Shown: positions 1 to 10,415 of the stretch, piece after piece | Position numbering within the stretch: position 1 is the stretch's first letter | How the letters are laid out: each line of letters opens with the position of its first letter | Assembly: GCA_029203145.1 (NCBI GenBank) | Contig: CP119309.1 | Span: 2,877,001 to 2,941,000 of the forward strand | Direction of reading: 5' to 3' | Source of the DNA: Candidatus Brevundimonas phytovorans | GTDB lineage: Bacteria > Pseudomonadota > Alphaproteobacteria > Caulobacterales > Caulobacteraceae | DNA: 64,000 nucleotides | The notes under the pieces: model-generated | Database searches by the model: none | What the model saw: the letters and a program-made list of their open reading frames with translations, nothing else | What the model was told of the DNA's origin: nothing | Made by a program: the position numbers and the translations under genes

Positions 1-612
1 CTTATCTTGGCTTTGGGCCTGAGCCGAGCCGGTGTTGGCCGGAGCAGCGGCGGGAGCGGCCGCCGGAGCCGCAGCAGCGCCCGAGGCCGAAACCGAACCG
101 ATGACCTGACCAGGGGTCACGGTCGAGCCGTTGTCGGCGGCGATGGTCAGGACGCCGGCGGCCGGGGCCGAGACTTCCACCGCGACCTTGTCGGTCTCGA
201 TCTCGACCAGCAGTTCGTCCTTGGCGACGGTGTCGCCCGACTTCTTCAGCCAGGTTCCGATCGAACCCTCGGCGACGCTTTCGCCCATGGTCGGGACGGC
301 GATCTCGACCGAGGCCGAGGCGGCGACCGGAGCGGCAGCCGCGGCGGGCGCAGCCGGCGCGGCGGTCGGGGCCGAAGCGCCTTCGCTCACCGAACCCAGC
401 ACCGTGCCGGGCACCACGGTGTCGCCTTCAGCGGCGTTGATCGCCGCCAGGACGCCGTCGGCCGGGGCCACGACTTCCAGCGAGACCTTGTCGGTTTCCA
501 GTTCGACCAGGACTTCGTCCTTACGGACGGCGTCGCCGACCTTCTTGGTCCACTTGGCGATGGAGGCTTCGCTGACGGATTCACCGAGGGCGGGAGTGAG
601 GATATCGGCCAT
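1..612 (-). CDS. odhB: Dihydrolipoamide succinyltransferase (2-oxoglutarate dehydrogenase E2), N-terminal part
   Basis: E2 core of the 2-oxoglutarate dehydrogenase complex, which transfers succinyl groups from lipoate to CoA in the TCA cycle. Only the first 204 codons are in the window; the gene runs off the left edge. Two lipoyl domains are visible: one at residues about 1-77 with the lipoylated lysine in ETDKVS (K42), and a second of the same type with ETDKVAVEV. They are joined, and followed, by Ala/Pro-rich linkers. The peripheral-subunit-binding and catalytic domains lie outside. Many OdhB/SucB proteins have a single lipoyl domain, so the tandem arrangement is notable. It follows sucA after 56 bp and is probably cotranscribed. 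Confidence 0.93.
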   Translation of the reverse strand, partial: MADILTPALGESVSEASIAKWTKKVGDAVRKDEVLVELETDKVSLEVVAPADGVLAAINAAEGDTVVPGTVLGSVSEGASAPTAAPAAPAAAAAPVAASASVEIAVPTMGESVAEGSIGTWLKKSGDTVAKDELLVEIETDKVAVEVSAPAAGVLTIAADNGSTVTPGQVIGSVSASGAAAAPAAAPAAAPANTGSAQAQSQDK

Positions 613-668
613 GGTTCGGTCCAGTGTCTTTTTGTGTCTTGGCGTATCTATAGGTCAGGCAGGGCCGG

Positions 669-3600
669 TCAGGCCATGGCCTCGGCGAGGAAGGTCTCGA
701 GTTCCTTCAGGTGGCGGCTCATCAGGCCGGCCGCCGTGGAGGCGGAGGCCGGACGCCCGACGTAACGGGCGCGCTTGGCCTTGAGATCCATCTTCTCGAG
801 CGTCAGTTCGATCCACGGATCGACGAAGGTCCAGCCGCCCATGTTCTTGGGCTCTTCCTGACACCAGACCAGGTCGGCGTTGGGGAAGCGGGCCAGCTCG
901 GTCGAGATCGACTTGATCGGCCACGGATAGAACTGCTCGAGGCGCAGGATGTAGATGTCGTTGACGCCCGCCTTCTCGCGCGCGTCCAGCAGGTCGTAAT
1001 AGACCTTGCCCGAGCAGACGATGACCTTGCGGATGTCCTTGTCCGCCTTCAGCGAGACGCCGGCCACGTCCGGACGCAGCTGGGCGTCGTCGCGCAGCAC
1101 GCGGTGGAAGGACGAGCCCTCCGCCATGTCGGCCAGGGTCGAGACCGCCTTCTTGTGACGCAGCAGCGACTTGGGCGTCATCAGGATCAGCGGCTTGCGA
1201 TAATCCCGGTGCATCTGGCGACGCAGGATGTGGAAATAGTTGGCCGGGGTGGTGCAGTTGGCGACCTGCATGTTGTTCTCGGCGCACTGCTGCAGGAAGC
1301 GCTCAAGGCGAGCCGAGGAGTGCTCGGGGCCCTGGCCTTCGTAGCCGTGCGGCAGCAGCATGGTCAGGCCGCTCATGCGCAGCCACTTGCGTTCGCCGGA
1401 CGAAATGAACTGGTCGATGACCACCTGGGCGCCGTTGACGAAGTCGCCGAACTGGCCTTCCCACAGGGTCAGGGTGTTCGGATCAGCCAGCGAGTAGCCG
1501 TACTCGAAGCCCAGCACCGCCTCTTCCGACAGGGCCGAGTCGATGACCTCGAAGTGGGCCTGACCGTCGCGCAGATGGTTCAGCGGGATGTAGCGCTGTT
1601 CCGTCGTCTGGTCGGTGATGCCCGAGTGACGCTGCGAGAAGGTGCCGCGCACCGAGTCCTGACCGGACAGGCGGATGTTGTAGCCCTCGTCCAGCAGCGA
1701 GGCGAAAGCCAGGCTTTCGGCGGTGGCCCAGTCGATGTTCTGGCCGGTCGTGACCGTCTCGCGACGCGCCTCGACCACGCGCTTCAGCGTCTTGTGGATG
1801 TCGACGCTGTTGGGGATCTGCGTCAGGCGGTGACCATAGTCCGTCAGCTTCTCGGCCGGGACGGCGGTCTGACCGCGCTGGGCCGCGTCGTCGGTCTTCT
1901 CGGCGCCCAGGCCCTGCCACTGGCCGTCCAGCCAGTCGGCCTTGTCGGCCTTGAAGCTCTTGCCGGCTTCGAACTCGGCGTCGAGGAAGGCCTCGAAGCG
2001 CGCGATCTCGGCGTCGACCTCGGCCTGGGTGACCACGCCCTGCTCGACCAGACGCTTGGAGTAGATCTCGCGCGTCGAGGGCTGGGCGCGGATCTTCGAA
2101 TACATCAGCGGCTGGGTGAAGGTGGGATCGTCGCCTTCGTTGTGGCCAAAGCGGCGGTAGCAGAACATGTCCACCACCACGTCCTTGTGGAACTTCTGAC
2201 GGTATTCCGTCGCCACCTTGGCGGCGAAGACGACCGCTTCGGGGTCGTCGCCGTTGACGTGGAAGATCGGGGCCTGAACCATCAGCGCCACATCCGACGG
2301 ATAGGGCGACGAGCGCGAGTTGCGCGGGCTGGTGGTGAAGCCGATCTGGTTGTTGATCACGAAGTGCAGCGTACCGCCGGTGCGGTAGCCCTTCAGCCCC
2401 ATCAGGGCGAAGCACTCGGCCACCACGCCTTGACCGGCGAAGGCGGCGTCGCCGTGGATCAGCAGGGGCACGACCTTGGAGCGGTCCAGGGCCCATTCGG
2501 CCTCGGGCTTGCCGGCGTTGGCTTCACGGATGTCGAAGGCCTGCTTGGCGCGCGACTTGCCCAGGACGACCGGGTTGACGATCTCCAGGTGCGACGGGTT
2601 GGCGGTCAGCGACAGGTGGACCTTGTTGCCGTCGAACACGCGGTCCGACGAGGCGCCCATGTGGTATTTGACGTCGCCCGAGCCTTCGATGTCCGACGGG
2701 ACGGTCGAACCGCCCTGGAACTCGTGGAAGATGGCCTTGTAGGGCTTGCCCATGACGGCGGCGAGCGTGTTCAGGCGGCCGCGGTGGGCCATGCCGAAGA
2801 CGATCTCGTCGACTCCCAGGTTGCCGCCGCGCTTGATCACCTGCTCCAGGGCCGGGACCATGGCCTCGCCGCCGTCCAGGCCGAAGCGCTTGGTGCCGGG
2901 GAAGCGCTTGTGCAGGAAGCGTTCAAAGCCCTCGGCCTCGATCAGCTTGTGCAGGATGGCCAGCTTGCCTTCCTTGGTGAAGGCGTTCTGCTCGAACTTG
3001 TCCGGGCCTTCAAAGCGCTGCTGCAGCCAGGATTTCTCCTCCGGCTCGGCGATGTGCATGTACTGCACGCCGATGTTGCCGCAGTAGGTGCGACGCAGGA
3101 TTTCCAGCACCTGACGCACGCTGCCGGTTTGCAGGCCCAGGACGCCGTCGAGGAAGATCGGGCGGTCCATGTCGGCGGCGGTGAAGCCGTAGAATTCGGG
3201 AGTCAGCTCGGGGTTGTCGATCGGCTGCTCGATACCCAGCGGGTCCAGCGTCGCCTGCAGGTGGCCGCGCACGCGGTAGCTGCGGATCAGCATCAGGGCG
3301 CGGATCGAGTCATGGGCGGCGGCGCGCACGTCGGCGGCGGTCAGCGCGCCCGAGGCGTCGGCCGCCGGAGCCGCGGGTCGCGGACCGGGCTTGCCGGCGG
3401 CGGCCTTGGGATCAGGCTTGGGCGCGGGCCAGCGGCCATCGAACACAGCGGTGTCCTCGCTCGGATCGGTGGCGGCGCCACGGCCCCAGGAGCCGGCGGC
3501 GGCCGACTGCTTCACCAGGTCGGCGTTGTCCTTCAACTGATCGAAGAAGGCGCGCCATTCCCCCGACACCGAGCCGGGGTCCGCGGCCCATTTTTCGTGC

Positions 3601-3686
3601 AGGTCCTCAATGAAGGCGGCGTTCGCGCCATAGAGGAAGCTGGTCTCGGCAAAGACCTGGTTCAGCCGACCTGCATCGTCCGCCAT
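669..3686 (-). CDS. sucA: 2-oxoglutarate dehydrogenase E1 component
   Basis: Thiamine-diphosphate-dependent decarboxylase that starts the 2-oxoglutarate dehydrogenase reaction. The 1005-aa product has the usual family length. The N-terminal E2-binding segment begins MADDAGRLNQVF and includes YGANAAFIEDLHEKW. Further on are GMAHRGRLN (near residue 300), HGDAAFAGQG (near 408) and the ThDP/Mg site with GDDPEAV (near 480) and FGHNEGDDP. The transketolase-like C-terminal half is complete, with LPHGYEGQGPEHSS. It precedes odhB on the same strand and lies downstream of the sucCD terminator, so it probably has its own promoter in the 3687-3820 gap. Confidence 0.97.
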   Translation of the reverse strand: MADDAGRLNQVFAETSFLYGANAAFIEDLHEKWAADPGSVSGEWRAFFDQLKDNADLVKQSAAAGSWGRGAATDPSEDTAVFDGRWPAPKPDPKAAAGKPGPRPAAPAADASGALTAADVRAAAHDSIRALMLIRSYRVRGHLQATLDPLGIEQPIDNPELTPEFYGFTAADMDRPIFLDGVLGLQTGSVRQVLEILRRTYCGNIGVQYMHIAEPEEKSWLQQRFEGPDKFEQNAFTKEGKLAILHKLIEAEGFERFLHKRFPGTKRFGLDGGEAMVPALEQVIKRGGNLGVDEIVFGMAHRGRLNTLAAVMGKPYKAIFHEFQGGSTVPSDIEGSGDVKYHMGASSDRVFDGNKVHLSLTANPSHLEIVNPVVLGKSRAKQAFDIREANAGKPEAEWALDRSKVVPLLIHGDAAFAGQGVVAECFALMGLKGYRTGGTLHFVINNQIGFTTSPRNSRSSPYPSDVALMVQAPIFHVNGDDPEAVVFAAKVATEYRQKFHKDVVVDMFCYRRFGHNEGDDPTFTQPLMYSKIRAQPSTREIYSKRLVEQGVVTQAEVDAEIARFEAFLDAEFEAGKSFKADKADWLDGQWQGLGAEKTDDAAQRGQTAVPAEKLTDYGHRLTQIPNSVDIHKTLKRVVEARRETVTTGQNIDWATAESLAFASLLDEGYNIRLSGQDSVRGTFSQRHSGITDQTTEQRYIPLNHLRDGQAHFEVIDSALSEEAVLGFEYGYSLADPNTLTLWEGQFGDFVNGAQVVIDQFISSGERKWLRMSGLTMLLPHGYEGQGPEHSSARLERFLQQCAENNMQVANCTTPANYFHILRRQMHRDYRKPLILMTPKSLLRHKKAVSTLADMAEGSSFHRVLRDDAQLRPDVAGVSLKADKDIRKVIVCSGKVYYDLLDAREKAGVNDIYILRLEQFYPWPIKSISTELARFPNADLVWCQEEPKNMGGWTFVDPWIELTLEKMDLKAKRARYVGRPASASTAAGLMSRHLKELETFLAEAMA

Positions 3687-3820
3687 TTTTCTCTCGTCGT
3701 CCTACATTCGGCCGCGCGCGCACGCCTGCGCGGTGAGCGGCGCCGCTCATATAGGCCGTGTTTCCTTACTGGTCATGACCGAAGCGGGGCGATGCGGGTG
3801 GAAATTGGTCGAATCCGCAA

Positions 3821-3856
3821 GAAAAAACGCCTCCGGACGATTCCGGAGGCGTTTCA
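3821..3856 (-). terminator. Rho-independent terminator of sucCD
   Basis: A perfect 13-bp stem (3825-3837 with 3842-3854) around a 4-nt loop. On the minus strand it is followed by a run of six T. It lies 60 bp past the sucD stop and separates sucCD from sucA. Confidence 0.9.
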
Positions 3857-3916
3857 AAAGGTCGCGGGGCGCGAAAATTCGCCCCGGAACAGCGTTCTCT
3901 TGCCCTGAAGGGCTTC

Positions 3917-4819
3917 TTAGCCCTTCAGCACTTCGAGCAGCGTGTGGCCCAGACGCGCCGGCGACGGCGAGACGCGGATGCCCGCAGCCTCCATCGCAGC
4001 GATCTTGGATTCCGCATCGCCCTTGCCGCCCGAAACAATGGCGCCGGCGTGGCCCATGGTGCGGCCGGCCGGAGCCGTACGACCGGCGATGAAGCCGGCC
4101 ATCGGCTTCTTGCGGCCCTTCTTGGCTTCGTCGATCAGGAACTGGGCGGCGTCTTCTTCGGCGCCGCCGCCGATTTCACCGATCATGATGATCGAGGTGG
4201 TTTCGTCGTCGGCCAGGAACATTTCCAGGACGTCGATGAACTCGGTGCCCTTGACGGGGTCGCCGCCGATGCCGACAGCCGTGGTCTGACCCAGGCCGGC
4301 GTTCGTGGTCTGGAACACGGCTTCATAGGTCAGGGTGCCCGAGCGCGAGACGACGCCGACCGAACCCTTGGAGAAGATGTTGCCCGGCATGATGCCGATC
4401 TTGCACTGTTCCGGGGTCAGGATGCCGGGGCAGTTCGGGCCCAGCAGGCGCGAGTTGGAACGGTCCAGGCGAGCCTTGACGCGCACCATGTCCAGCACCG
4501 GGATGCCTTCGGTGATGCAGGTGATGAAGGGGATCTCGGCCTCGATGGCTTCGATGATGGCGTCGGCGGCGCCTGCCGGCGGGACGTAGATGACGGTGGC
4601 GTCAGCGCCCGTGCGCTCCTTGGCTTCAGCGACCGAGCCGTAGATGGGCAGGGTTTCGCCGTGCGAGCCGGTCCAGTTGGTGCCGCCCTTGGTCGGGTGC
4701 ACGCCGGCGACCATCTGGGTGCCGTGATAGGCCAGGGCCTGTTCGGTGTGGAAGCCGCCGGTCTTGCCGGTCAGGCCTTGCACGATGATCTTGGTGTTCT
4801 TGTCGACGAGAATGGACAT
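3917..4819 (-). CDS. sucD: Succinyl-CoA ligase, alpha subunit
   Basis: Alpha subunit of succinyl-CoA synthetase, which makes ATP or GTP from succinyl-CoA in the TCA cycle. It is 300 aa, the usual length. The CoA-binding Rossmann region is at the N-terminus (QGLTGKTGGFH, then GVHPTKGG). The phosphohistidine loop reads GHAGAIVSGGKGDAESK near residue 247. The ligase domain includes GIGGDPVKGTEF. The gene follows sucC after 56 bp on the same strand and the pair ends at a strong terminator. Confidence 0.97.
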   Translation of the reverse strand: MSILVDKNTKIIVQGLTGKTGGFHTEQALAYHGTQMVAGVHPTKGGTNWTGSHGETLPIYGSVAEAKERTGADATVIYVPPAGAADAIIEAIEAEIPFITCITEGIPVLDMVRVKARLDRSNSRLLGPNCPGILTPEQCKIGIMPGNIFSKGSVGVVSRSGTLTYEAVFQTTNAGLGQTTAVGIGGDPVKGTEFIDVLEMFLADDETTSIIMIGEIGGGAEEDAAQFLIDEAKKGRKKPMAGFIAGRTAPAGRTMGHAGAIVSGGKGDAESKIAAMEAAGIRVSPSPARLGHTLLEVLKG

Positions 4820-4875
4820 GTGTCTGTGCTCTGAAATCTGTGTGTCTGCAGGCGGTGGCGGTTAAGGCTTGCGCC

Positions 4876-6066
<1,191 letters not shown>

Positions 6067-6221
6067 GTCTGATCCGCGCCGCTGGGAGGAGGTGTGAGGA
6101 AACTTTGGTCGCGCTTATAGGCGTCGGCCCTTCGCAGACGCAACCGTTCGTCTCCTTATGCGCCTCCCAAGCTTTTCTTATGCGCGAAACGGCTCAGCTC
6201 GGCTCAGCCCCGGCGGGCTGA

Positions 6222-7763
6222 TCAGTCGACCCAGTCCTTCTTGAGCGTGCGCGAGGCGCCGAACAGCAGGGCCGACGACAGCAGATAGAAGCCCATGCCG
6301 GTGTAGATGGCCCAGCGCAGGCTCTCCTCGCCGAAGGTCGGGCGCAGCAGGTCGCTCATCCAGCCGAAGTAGAAGAAGCCGACCGCCAGCCCCAGCAGGT
6401 TGTTGATCAGCAGGAAGATGGCCGAGGCCGTCGAACGCATCGGCGCCGGGGCCAGATGCTGGACCGCCGCCGTCACCGGGCCCAGCCAGGCCAGGTTCAG
6501 CCCCGTCGGGATCAGGAAGATGAGGAAGGCCACGCTCAGGGCCAGGGCGCGGCTGCCGCCCCCGGGCAGCAGGCCGATCAGCCAGGGCGAGTTCATGGCC
6601 AGGATGAAGCAGGGCGCCGAGATCAGGAAGGCCACCGCCGGCACCAGAGGATAGCCGCCCTTGGACTTGCGTCCCAACCTGTCGGCCACCGAGCCGCCCA
6701 TCCAGATGCCCAGCAGGCCGCCGATCAGGGCGATGCCGGCATAGTACCAGCTGACCTGAGCCAGGGTCAGGTCGAAACTGCGCATGAAGAAGAGCGGCAG
6801 CCAGCCCGCCACGCCGTAACCGCACACCGACGAGGCGGCGGCGCCCAGCGACAGCAGCCAGAAGCTTTTCTTGCGCATGATGACCGATCCGGTTCGACGG
6901 GCGATCAGCAGCGACACGCCGATGACCGCGAACAGGCCGGCGCCGAAGGCCGGGATCAGGGGCGTGGCTACGCCGACGCCTGCCAACGACAGCCCCGCCA
7001 GCAGGGCCAGACCGCCCGCGACGCCAAACGCGCCCAAGCCCACCTTGCGGCCCAGGCCGTCGTCGGCCGGAAGCTCTGAGGCCGAGGCGGGGACGCCAGC
7101 GGCAGGAACGACCTGACCCGTCGCCTGGGCCGCCGCCGCATCCGTCCCGCCGCGCTTCGGGTCCCGCACCGTCAGACGCAGGAGCGGCGCCACCAGAACG
7201 CCCAGAAGCCCCACCGCAATAAAGGCGGTGCGCCAGCCGTAATGGGCCGCCAGCAGGCCGCCGATCAGGGTGCCGCCCGCCGTCCCCAGCGGAATGCCGA
7301 ACGCGAAGGCGGCCATGGCGCGGGCGCGCTGGTTGGGCGGAAAATAGTCGGCGATCAGCGAATAGGCCGGGGCCACGCCGCCCGCCTCGCCGACCCCGAC
7401 CCCCATGCGGAACAGGAAGAGCTGCCCGAACGAACCCGCGACCCCGCACAGGGCGGTGAAGCCCGACCAGACGGTCAGGGCCCCGGTCATGATCCAGACC
7501 CGACTGGACCGGTCCGCCAGCCAGGCCAGGGGAATGGCCAGGGTCGAATAGACCGAGGCGAAGGCGATGCCGCCCAGCAGGCCGAACTGGCTGTCCGATA
7601 GCTGGAACTCCTGCTTCAGCGGCGCGGCCAGGATGCCGATGATCTGCCGATCCACGAAGTTCAGCATGTAGACGAAGACCAGAATGGCCAGGACGTAATA
7701 GCGATAGCCGGTCGAGACGGACTCGGCAGGCTCCTGCGGCGCGGCGGCCCCGGACGTGGTCAT
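6222..7763 (-). CDS. MFS transporter, spinster-like family
   Basis: Inner-membrane secondary transporter of the major facilitator superfamily, 513 aa from the chosen start. The first helix region carries MLNFVDRQIIGILAAPLK, typical of spinster-type MFS proteins. The loop 2-3 motif appears as AWLADRSSRVWIM, and about twelve hydrophobic segments can be read with a central hydrophilic linker. The start at 7763 is chosen because AGGGGG-like bases lie 8-13 nt upstream; an in-frame start at 7832 would add a non-hydrophobic 23-aa tail and overlap the upstream terminator. Substrate unknown. It lies downstream of a TonB receptor, which suggests shared uptake of one compound, but a terminator separates them. 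Confidence 0.85.
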   Translation of the reverse strand: MTTSGAAAPQEPAESVSTGYRYYVLAILVFVYMLNFVDRQIIGILAAPLKQEFQLSDSQFGLLGGIAFASVYSTLAIPLAWLADRSSRVWIMTGALTVWSGFTALCGVAGSFGQLFLFRMGVGVGEAGGVAPAYSLIADYFPPNQRARAMAAFAFGIPLGTAGGTLIGGLLAAHYGWRTAFIAVGLLGVLVAPLLRLTVRDPKRGGTDAAAAQATGQVVPAAGVPASASELPADDGLGRKVGLGAFGVAGGLALLAGLSLAGVGVATPLIPAFGAGLFAVIGVSLLIARRTGSVIMRKKSFWLLSLGAAASSVCGYGVAGWLPLFFMRSFDLTLAQVSWYYAGIALIGGLLGIWMGGSVADRLGRKSKGGYPLVPAVAFLISAPCFILAMNSPWLIGLLPGGGSRALALSVAFLIFLIPTGLNLAWLGPVTAAVQHLAPAPMRSTASAIFLLINNLLGLAVGFFYFGWMSDLLRPTFGEESLRWAIYTGMGFYLLSSALLFGASRTLKKDWVD

Positions 7764-7830
7764 GGTTTGCCCCCTGGAGCGGACGGTTTCTTGATGGACG
7801 GCGACGGTAGCGGCGCCGCTCGGCGTCGCC

Positions 7831-7868
7831 AAAGAAAAAGGGCGGCGGTCCGGTCGGGACCGCCGCCC
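7831..7868 (-). terminator. Rho-independent terminator of the TonB receptor gene
   Basis: A 12-bp perfect stem (7840-7851 with 7857-7868) and a 5-nt loop, followed on the minus strand by TTTTTCTTT. It lies between the receptor and the MFS gene, so MFS expression needs read-through or a promoter within about 70 bp. Confidence 0.88.
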
Positions 7869-7904
7869 GCGATCAAATGATCAGGCGTTCGGGAGAGAGC
7901 AGGA

Positions 7905-10148
7905 TCAGTACTTGGCTGTAACCTTGACCATCCAGGTGCGCGGGGCGCCGTAGTAGGCCGTGCGGATGTTGCCGATGGAGGAGAACTCCTGGGCGTCGGT
8001 CTTGTAGACCTCGTCCGCCAGGTTCTGGCCGTAGAGGCCGACGCTGTAGCGGTCCGCCGCGTCCGACCAGACGACGCGGGCGTCGTAGAGCCAGTAGGCG
8101 TCCTGATACATGCCCGCCAGTTCGGTGTCGGTGTTGATGATGGTGTTGTCCACCGCCAGGGCCATGCGCGAGCGGTACTTGGCCGCCGCGCCAAACGTCA
8201 CCGACGATCCGCCGTCCAGCGCCCACTCATACTGACCGCCGACCCGCACCGTCCACTTCGGCGAGAAGGCCGGGTCCTGGAAGGCGCGGCTGCCGCCGAA
8301 GGCGGTGAATCGGGCGTCCGCGAACTCCTTGTAGTCGGCGTTCAGGAAGCCGATCTGGGTGTCCAGGGTCAGGCCGCGAACCGGGGCCAGAACGCCTTCG
8401 ACTTCAAAGCCGAAGATGTCCAGCGAGCCCGCGTTGATCACCGACAGGACCGGGGTCGGCACGCCGCCGCCGGGAGGGGTTTCGATGCCCGAGACGCGCG
8501 CCTGGAAGTCGTCATACTTGGTCATGAAGGCGGCCAGGTTCAGACGCACCCGGTTTTCCCAGTACTGCGTCTTGGCGCCGACCTCGAAGCTGTCGGCCGT
8601 TTCCGGCTGATACTCGGTCGCTTCCGTCGCCGAGTTGGCGCGGCCGTTGAAACCGCCCGACTTGAAGCCCTGCGAGTAGCGCGCATAGACCATGGCGGCG
8701 TCCGACAGCTGATAGTCGGCCGACAGCATGATCGACGTGTCTTCATACTCGCCGGTCGGCGGGGCGAAGGCGTAGCTGGAGTTGAGCGCCGTCAGATTGC
8801 TGACCACCGAGGTCAGGCGCGCATAGTCCTTCTCTTCCTTGGTGTAGCGCACGCCGGCCGACAGGCGCAGGGCGTCCGTCACCGAATAGCTCAGGTTGGC
8901 GTAGGCCGCTTTCGACGTCGTCTCCAGGGCGTCGTCGATATAGCGCAGGAAGGTGGGGTTGCCGTATGCCGGGCCCAGCAGGTCGTCGTTGTAGCTCTCC
9001 TGATGCGAGGAGACGTCTTCCTTCAGCCAGTAGAGGCCGCCGACGGCGGTCAGGCGATCCGTCGAATAGGTCAGTTGCAGTTCCTGGCTGGTCTGCTTCT
9101 GATCCACGGCCACCAGGGCGTCGGCGATCTCCAGTTCGGTGGCGTCGAAATCGATGTAGTCGTCGGTGTTCAGCTCGCGATAGCTGGTGATCGACTTCAG
9201 CGTCAGGGCGTCGGACAGGTCCCACGTCATGCGCAGGGCCGAGCCCCAGGTCTCCAGACGCGTCTCGTTCGGCAGGCCCGGCGTGGTGCGGGTCTTGAAA
9301 TCATACTCCGGCGTCGGCGTCGCCACCGGATAGGACACGCCATAGCCGAGATAGGTCAGGCTGTTGGTCGCCTGGCCCACGGTCAGGCCCGCGTCGTCCT
9401 TCGAATAGTCGACGTTCAGGTCGACGCGGAAGGTCGCGGTCGGATCCCAGGCCAGGCTGGCGCGGGCGGCCGAGGTGTTCTTGTCGTTGTATTCGGCGCC
9501 CGTGACCGGATCGGTGACATAGCCGCCGCGCTCCGAATGCAGGGCCGACAGACCCAGGGCCAGGGTGTCGGTGATCGGGCCGGAAACCGCGCCCTGGATC
9601 TCCATCAGGTCATAGTCGCCATAGGCGGCCGAGGCGCGGGCGCGGAACTCCTGGCCCGGACGACGCGACACCAGCTTCATGGCGCCGCCGATGGTGTTCT
9701 TGCCGTAGAGGGTGCCCTGCGGACCGCGCAGGATTTCAACGCGTTCCAGGTCCAGCAGGTCGAACTGGCTGCCGCGGATGCGGCTGTAATAGACGTCGTC
9801 GACATAGACGCCGACCGCCGGGTCGAAGGTCTGCAGCGCGTCCGGCTGGCCCACGCCGCGGATATAGATGTTGGTCGAGTTGGAGGAGCCGCGGCCCTGA
9901 ACCAGGTTCAGGTTCGGCACCGCGCCCTGCAGGTCCGTGACCTGTTGCGCGCCGACGCGTTCCAGGGTCTCGCCGCTGAAGGCCGTCAGGGCCAGCGGGG
10001 TCTTCTGCGCCGATTCTTCGGTGCGGCGGGCGGTGACGATGATGTCTTCAACGCTGGAGGTCGGCTGCGCGTCCTGGGCCTGAGCCGCCGAGACGATTGC
10101 GCCCATGGCGGCGCCCGCCAGCAAGGCGGTCTTCACGAGTCTGTTCAT
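7905..10148 (-). CDS. TonB-dependent outer-membrane receptor
   Basis: Outer-membrane gated barrel taking up a large or scarce substrate with energy from TonB. The 747-aa product starts with a signal peptide (MNRLVKTALLAGAAMGAIVS, cleavage near AQAQ). Next come a TonB box (DIIVTARR), the plug domain with IYIRGVGQ and LRGPQGTLYGKNTIGG, and a beta-barrel ending in a terminal aromatic strand (TWMVKVTAKY). The plug resembles the receptors of unknown substrate that are abundant in Caulobacterales and sphingomonads. A divergent TetR gene shares the upstream region and is the likely regulator. Confidence 0.93.
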   Translation of the reverse strand: MNRLVKTALLAGAAMGAIVSAAQAQDAQPTSSVEDIIVTARRTEESAQKTPLALTAFSGETLERVGAQQVTDLQGAVPNLNLVQGRGSSNSTNIYIRGVGQPDALQTFDPAVGVYVDDVYYSRIRGSQFDLLDLERVEILRGPQGTLYGKNTIGGAMKLVSRRPGQEFRARASAAYGDYDLMEIQGAVSGPITDTLALGLSALHSERGGYVTDPVTGAEYNDKNTSAARASLAWDPTATFRVDLNVDYSKDDAGLTVGQATNSLTYLGYGVSYPVATPTPEYDFKTRTTPGLPNETRLETWGSALRMTWDLSDALTLKSITSYRELNTDDYIDFDATELEIADALVAVDQKQTSQELQLTYSTDRLTAVGGLYWLKEDVSSHQESYNDDLLGPAYGNPTFLRYIDDALETTSKAAYANLSYSVTDALRLSAGVRYTKEEKDYARLTSVVSNLTALNSSYAFAPPTGEYEDTSIMLSADYQLSDAAMVYARYSQGFKSGGFNGRANSATEATEYQPETADSFEVGAKTQYWENRVRLNLAAFMTKYDDFQARVSGIETPPGGGVPTPVLSVINAGSLDIFGFEVEGVLAPVRGLTLDTQIGFLNADYKEFADARFTAFGGSRAFQDPAFSPKWTVRVGGQYEWALDGGSSVTFGAAAKYRSRMALAVDNTIINTDTELAGMYQDAYWLYDARVVWSDAADRYSVGLYGQNLADEVYKTDAQEFSSIGNIRTAYYGAPRTWMVKVTAKY

Positions 10149-10311
10149 TTGGATCCCAATCTCTGTTTCCAGCCCAATCGACGCTTTTATTCAGCGTTCA
10201 ATGATTTTCACGGAACGTGCCGGTCTTTCGCCCTCCTGTCAAACGGCCACGCTCAACCCCGCCTCAAATCCGCCGCCCCTGTGGCGCCGTTGCACTGAGG
10301 GTCGAACCGCG

Positions 10312-10344
10312 CCCGGAGCCGGACGCACCGCATCCGGCTCCGGG
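10312..10344. repeat. 12-bp perfect inverted repeat in the receptor/TetR intergenic region
   Basis: CCCGGAGCCGGA at 10312-10323 is mirrored by TCCGGCTCCGGG at 10333-10344 with a 9-nt spacer. No T-run follows on either strand, so a terminator is unlikely. It could be an operator or a structured leader of the receptor transcript. Confidence 0.6.
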
Positions 10345-10367
10345 ATTCATGCAGGAGCGAATATCCA

Positions 10368-10393
10368 GGTTCATAGACAATCGCATCTGAACC
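10368..10393. promoter_or_regulatory. Candidate TetR-family operator
   Basis: Inverted repeat GGTTCA-N14-TGAACC centred 35 bp upstream of the TetR start, between the divergent receptor and regulator genes. Several inner positions are also symmetric. The size (26 bp) and place suit autoregulation by the adjacent TetR protein and control of the receptor. This is inferred from position and symmetry only. Confidence 0.45.
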
Positions 10394-10415
10394 GATTTCG
10401 CTCTAGCTTGCGCGC

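Noticed and set aside
711..3908. 1065-codon open frame antisense to sucA
   Set aside because: It is a shadow of the GC-rich codon pattern of sucA; the opposite strand carries a full 2-oxoglutarate dehydrogenase E1.
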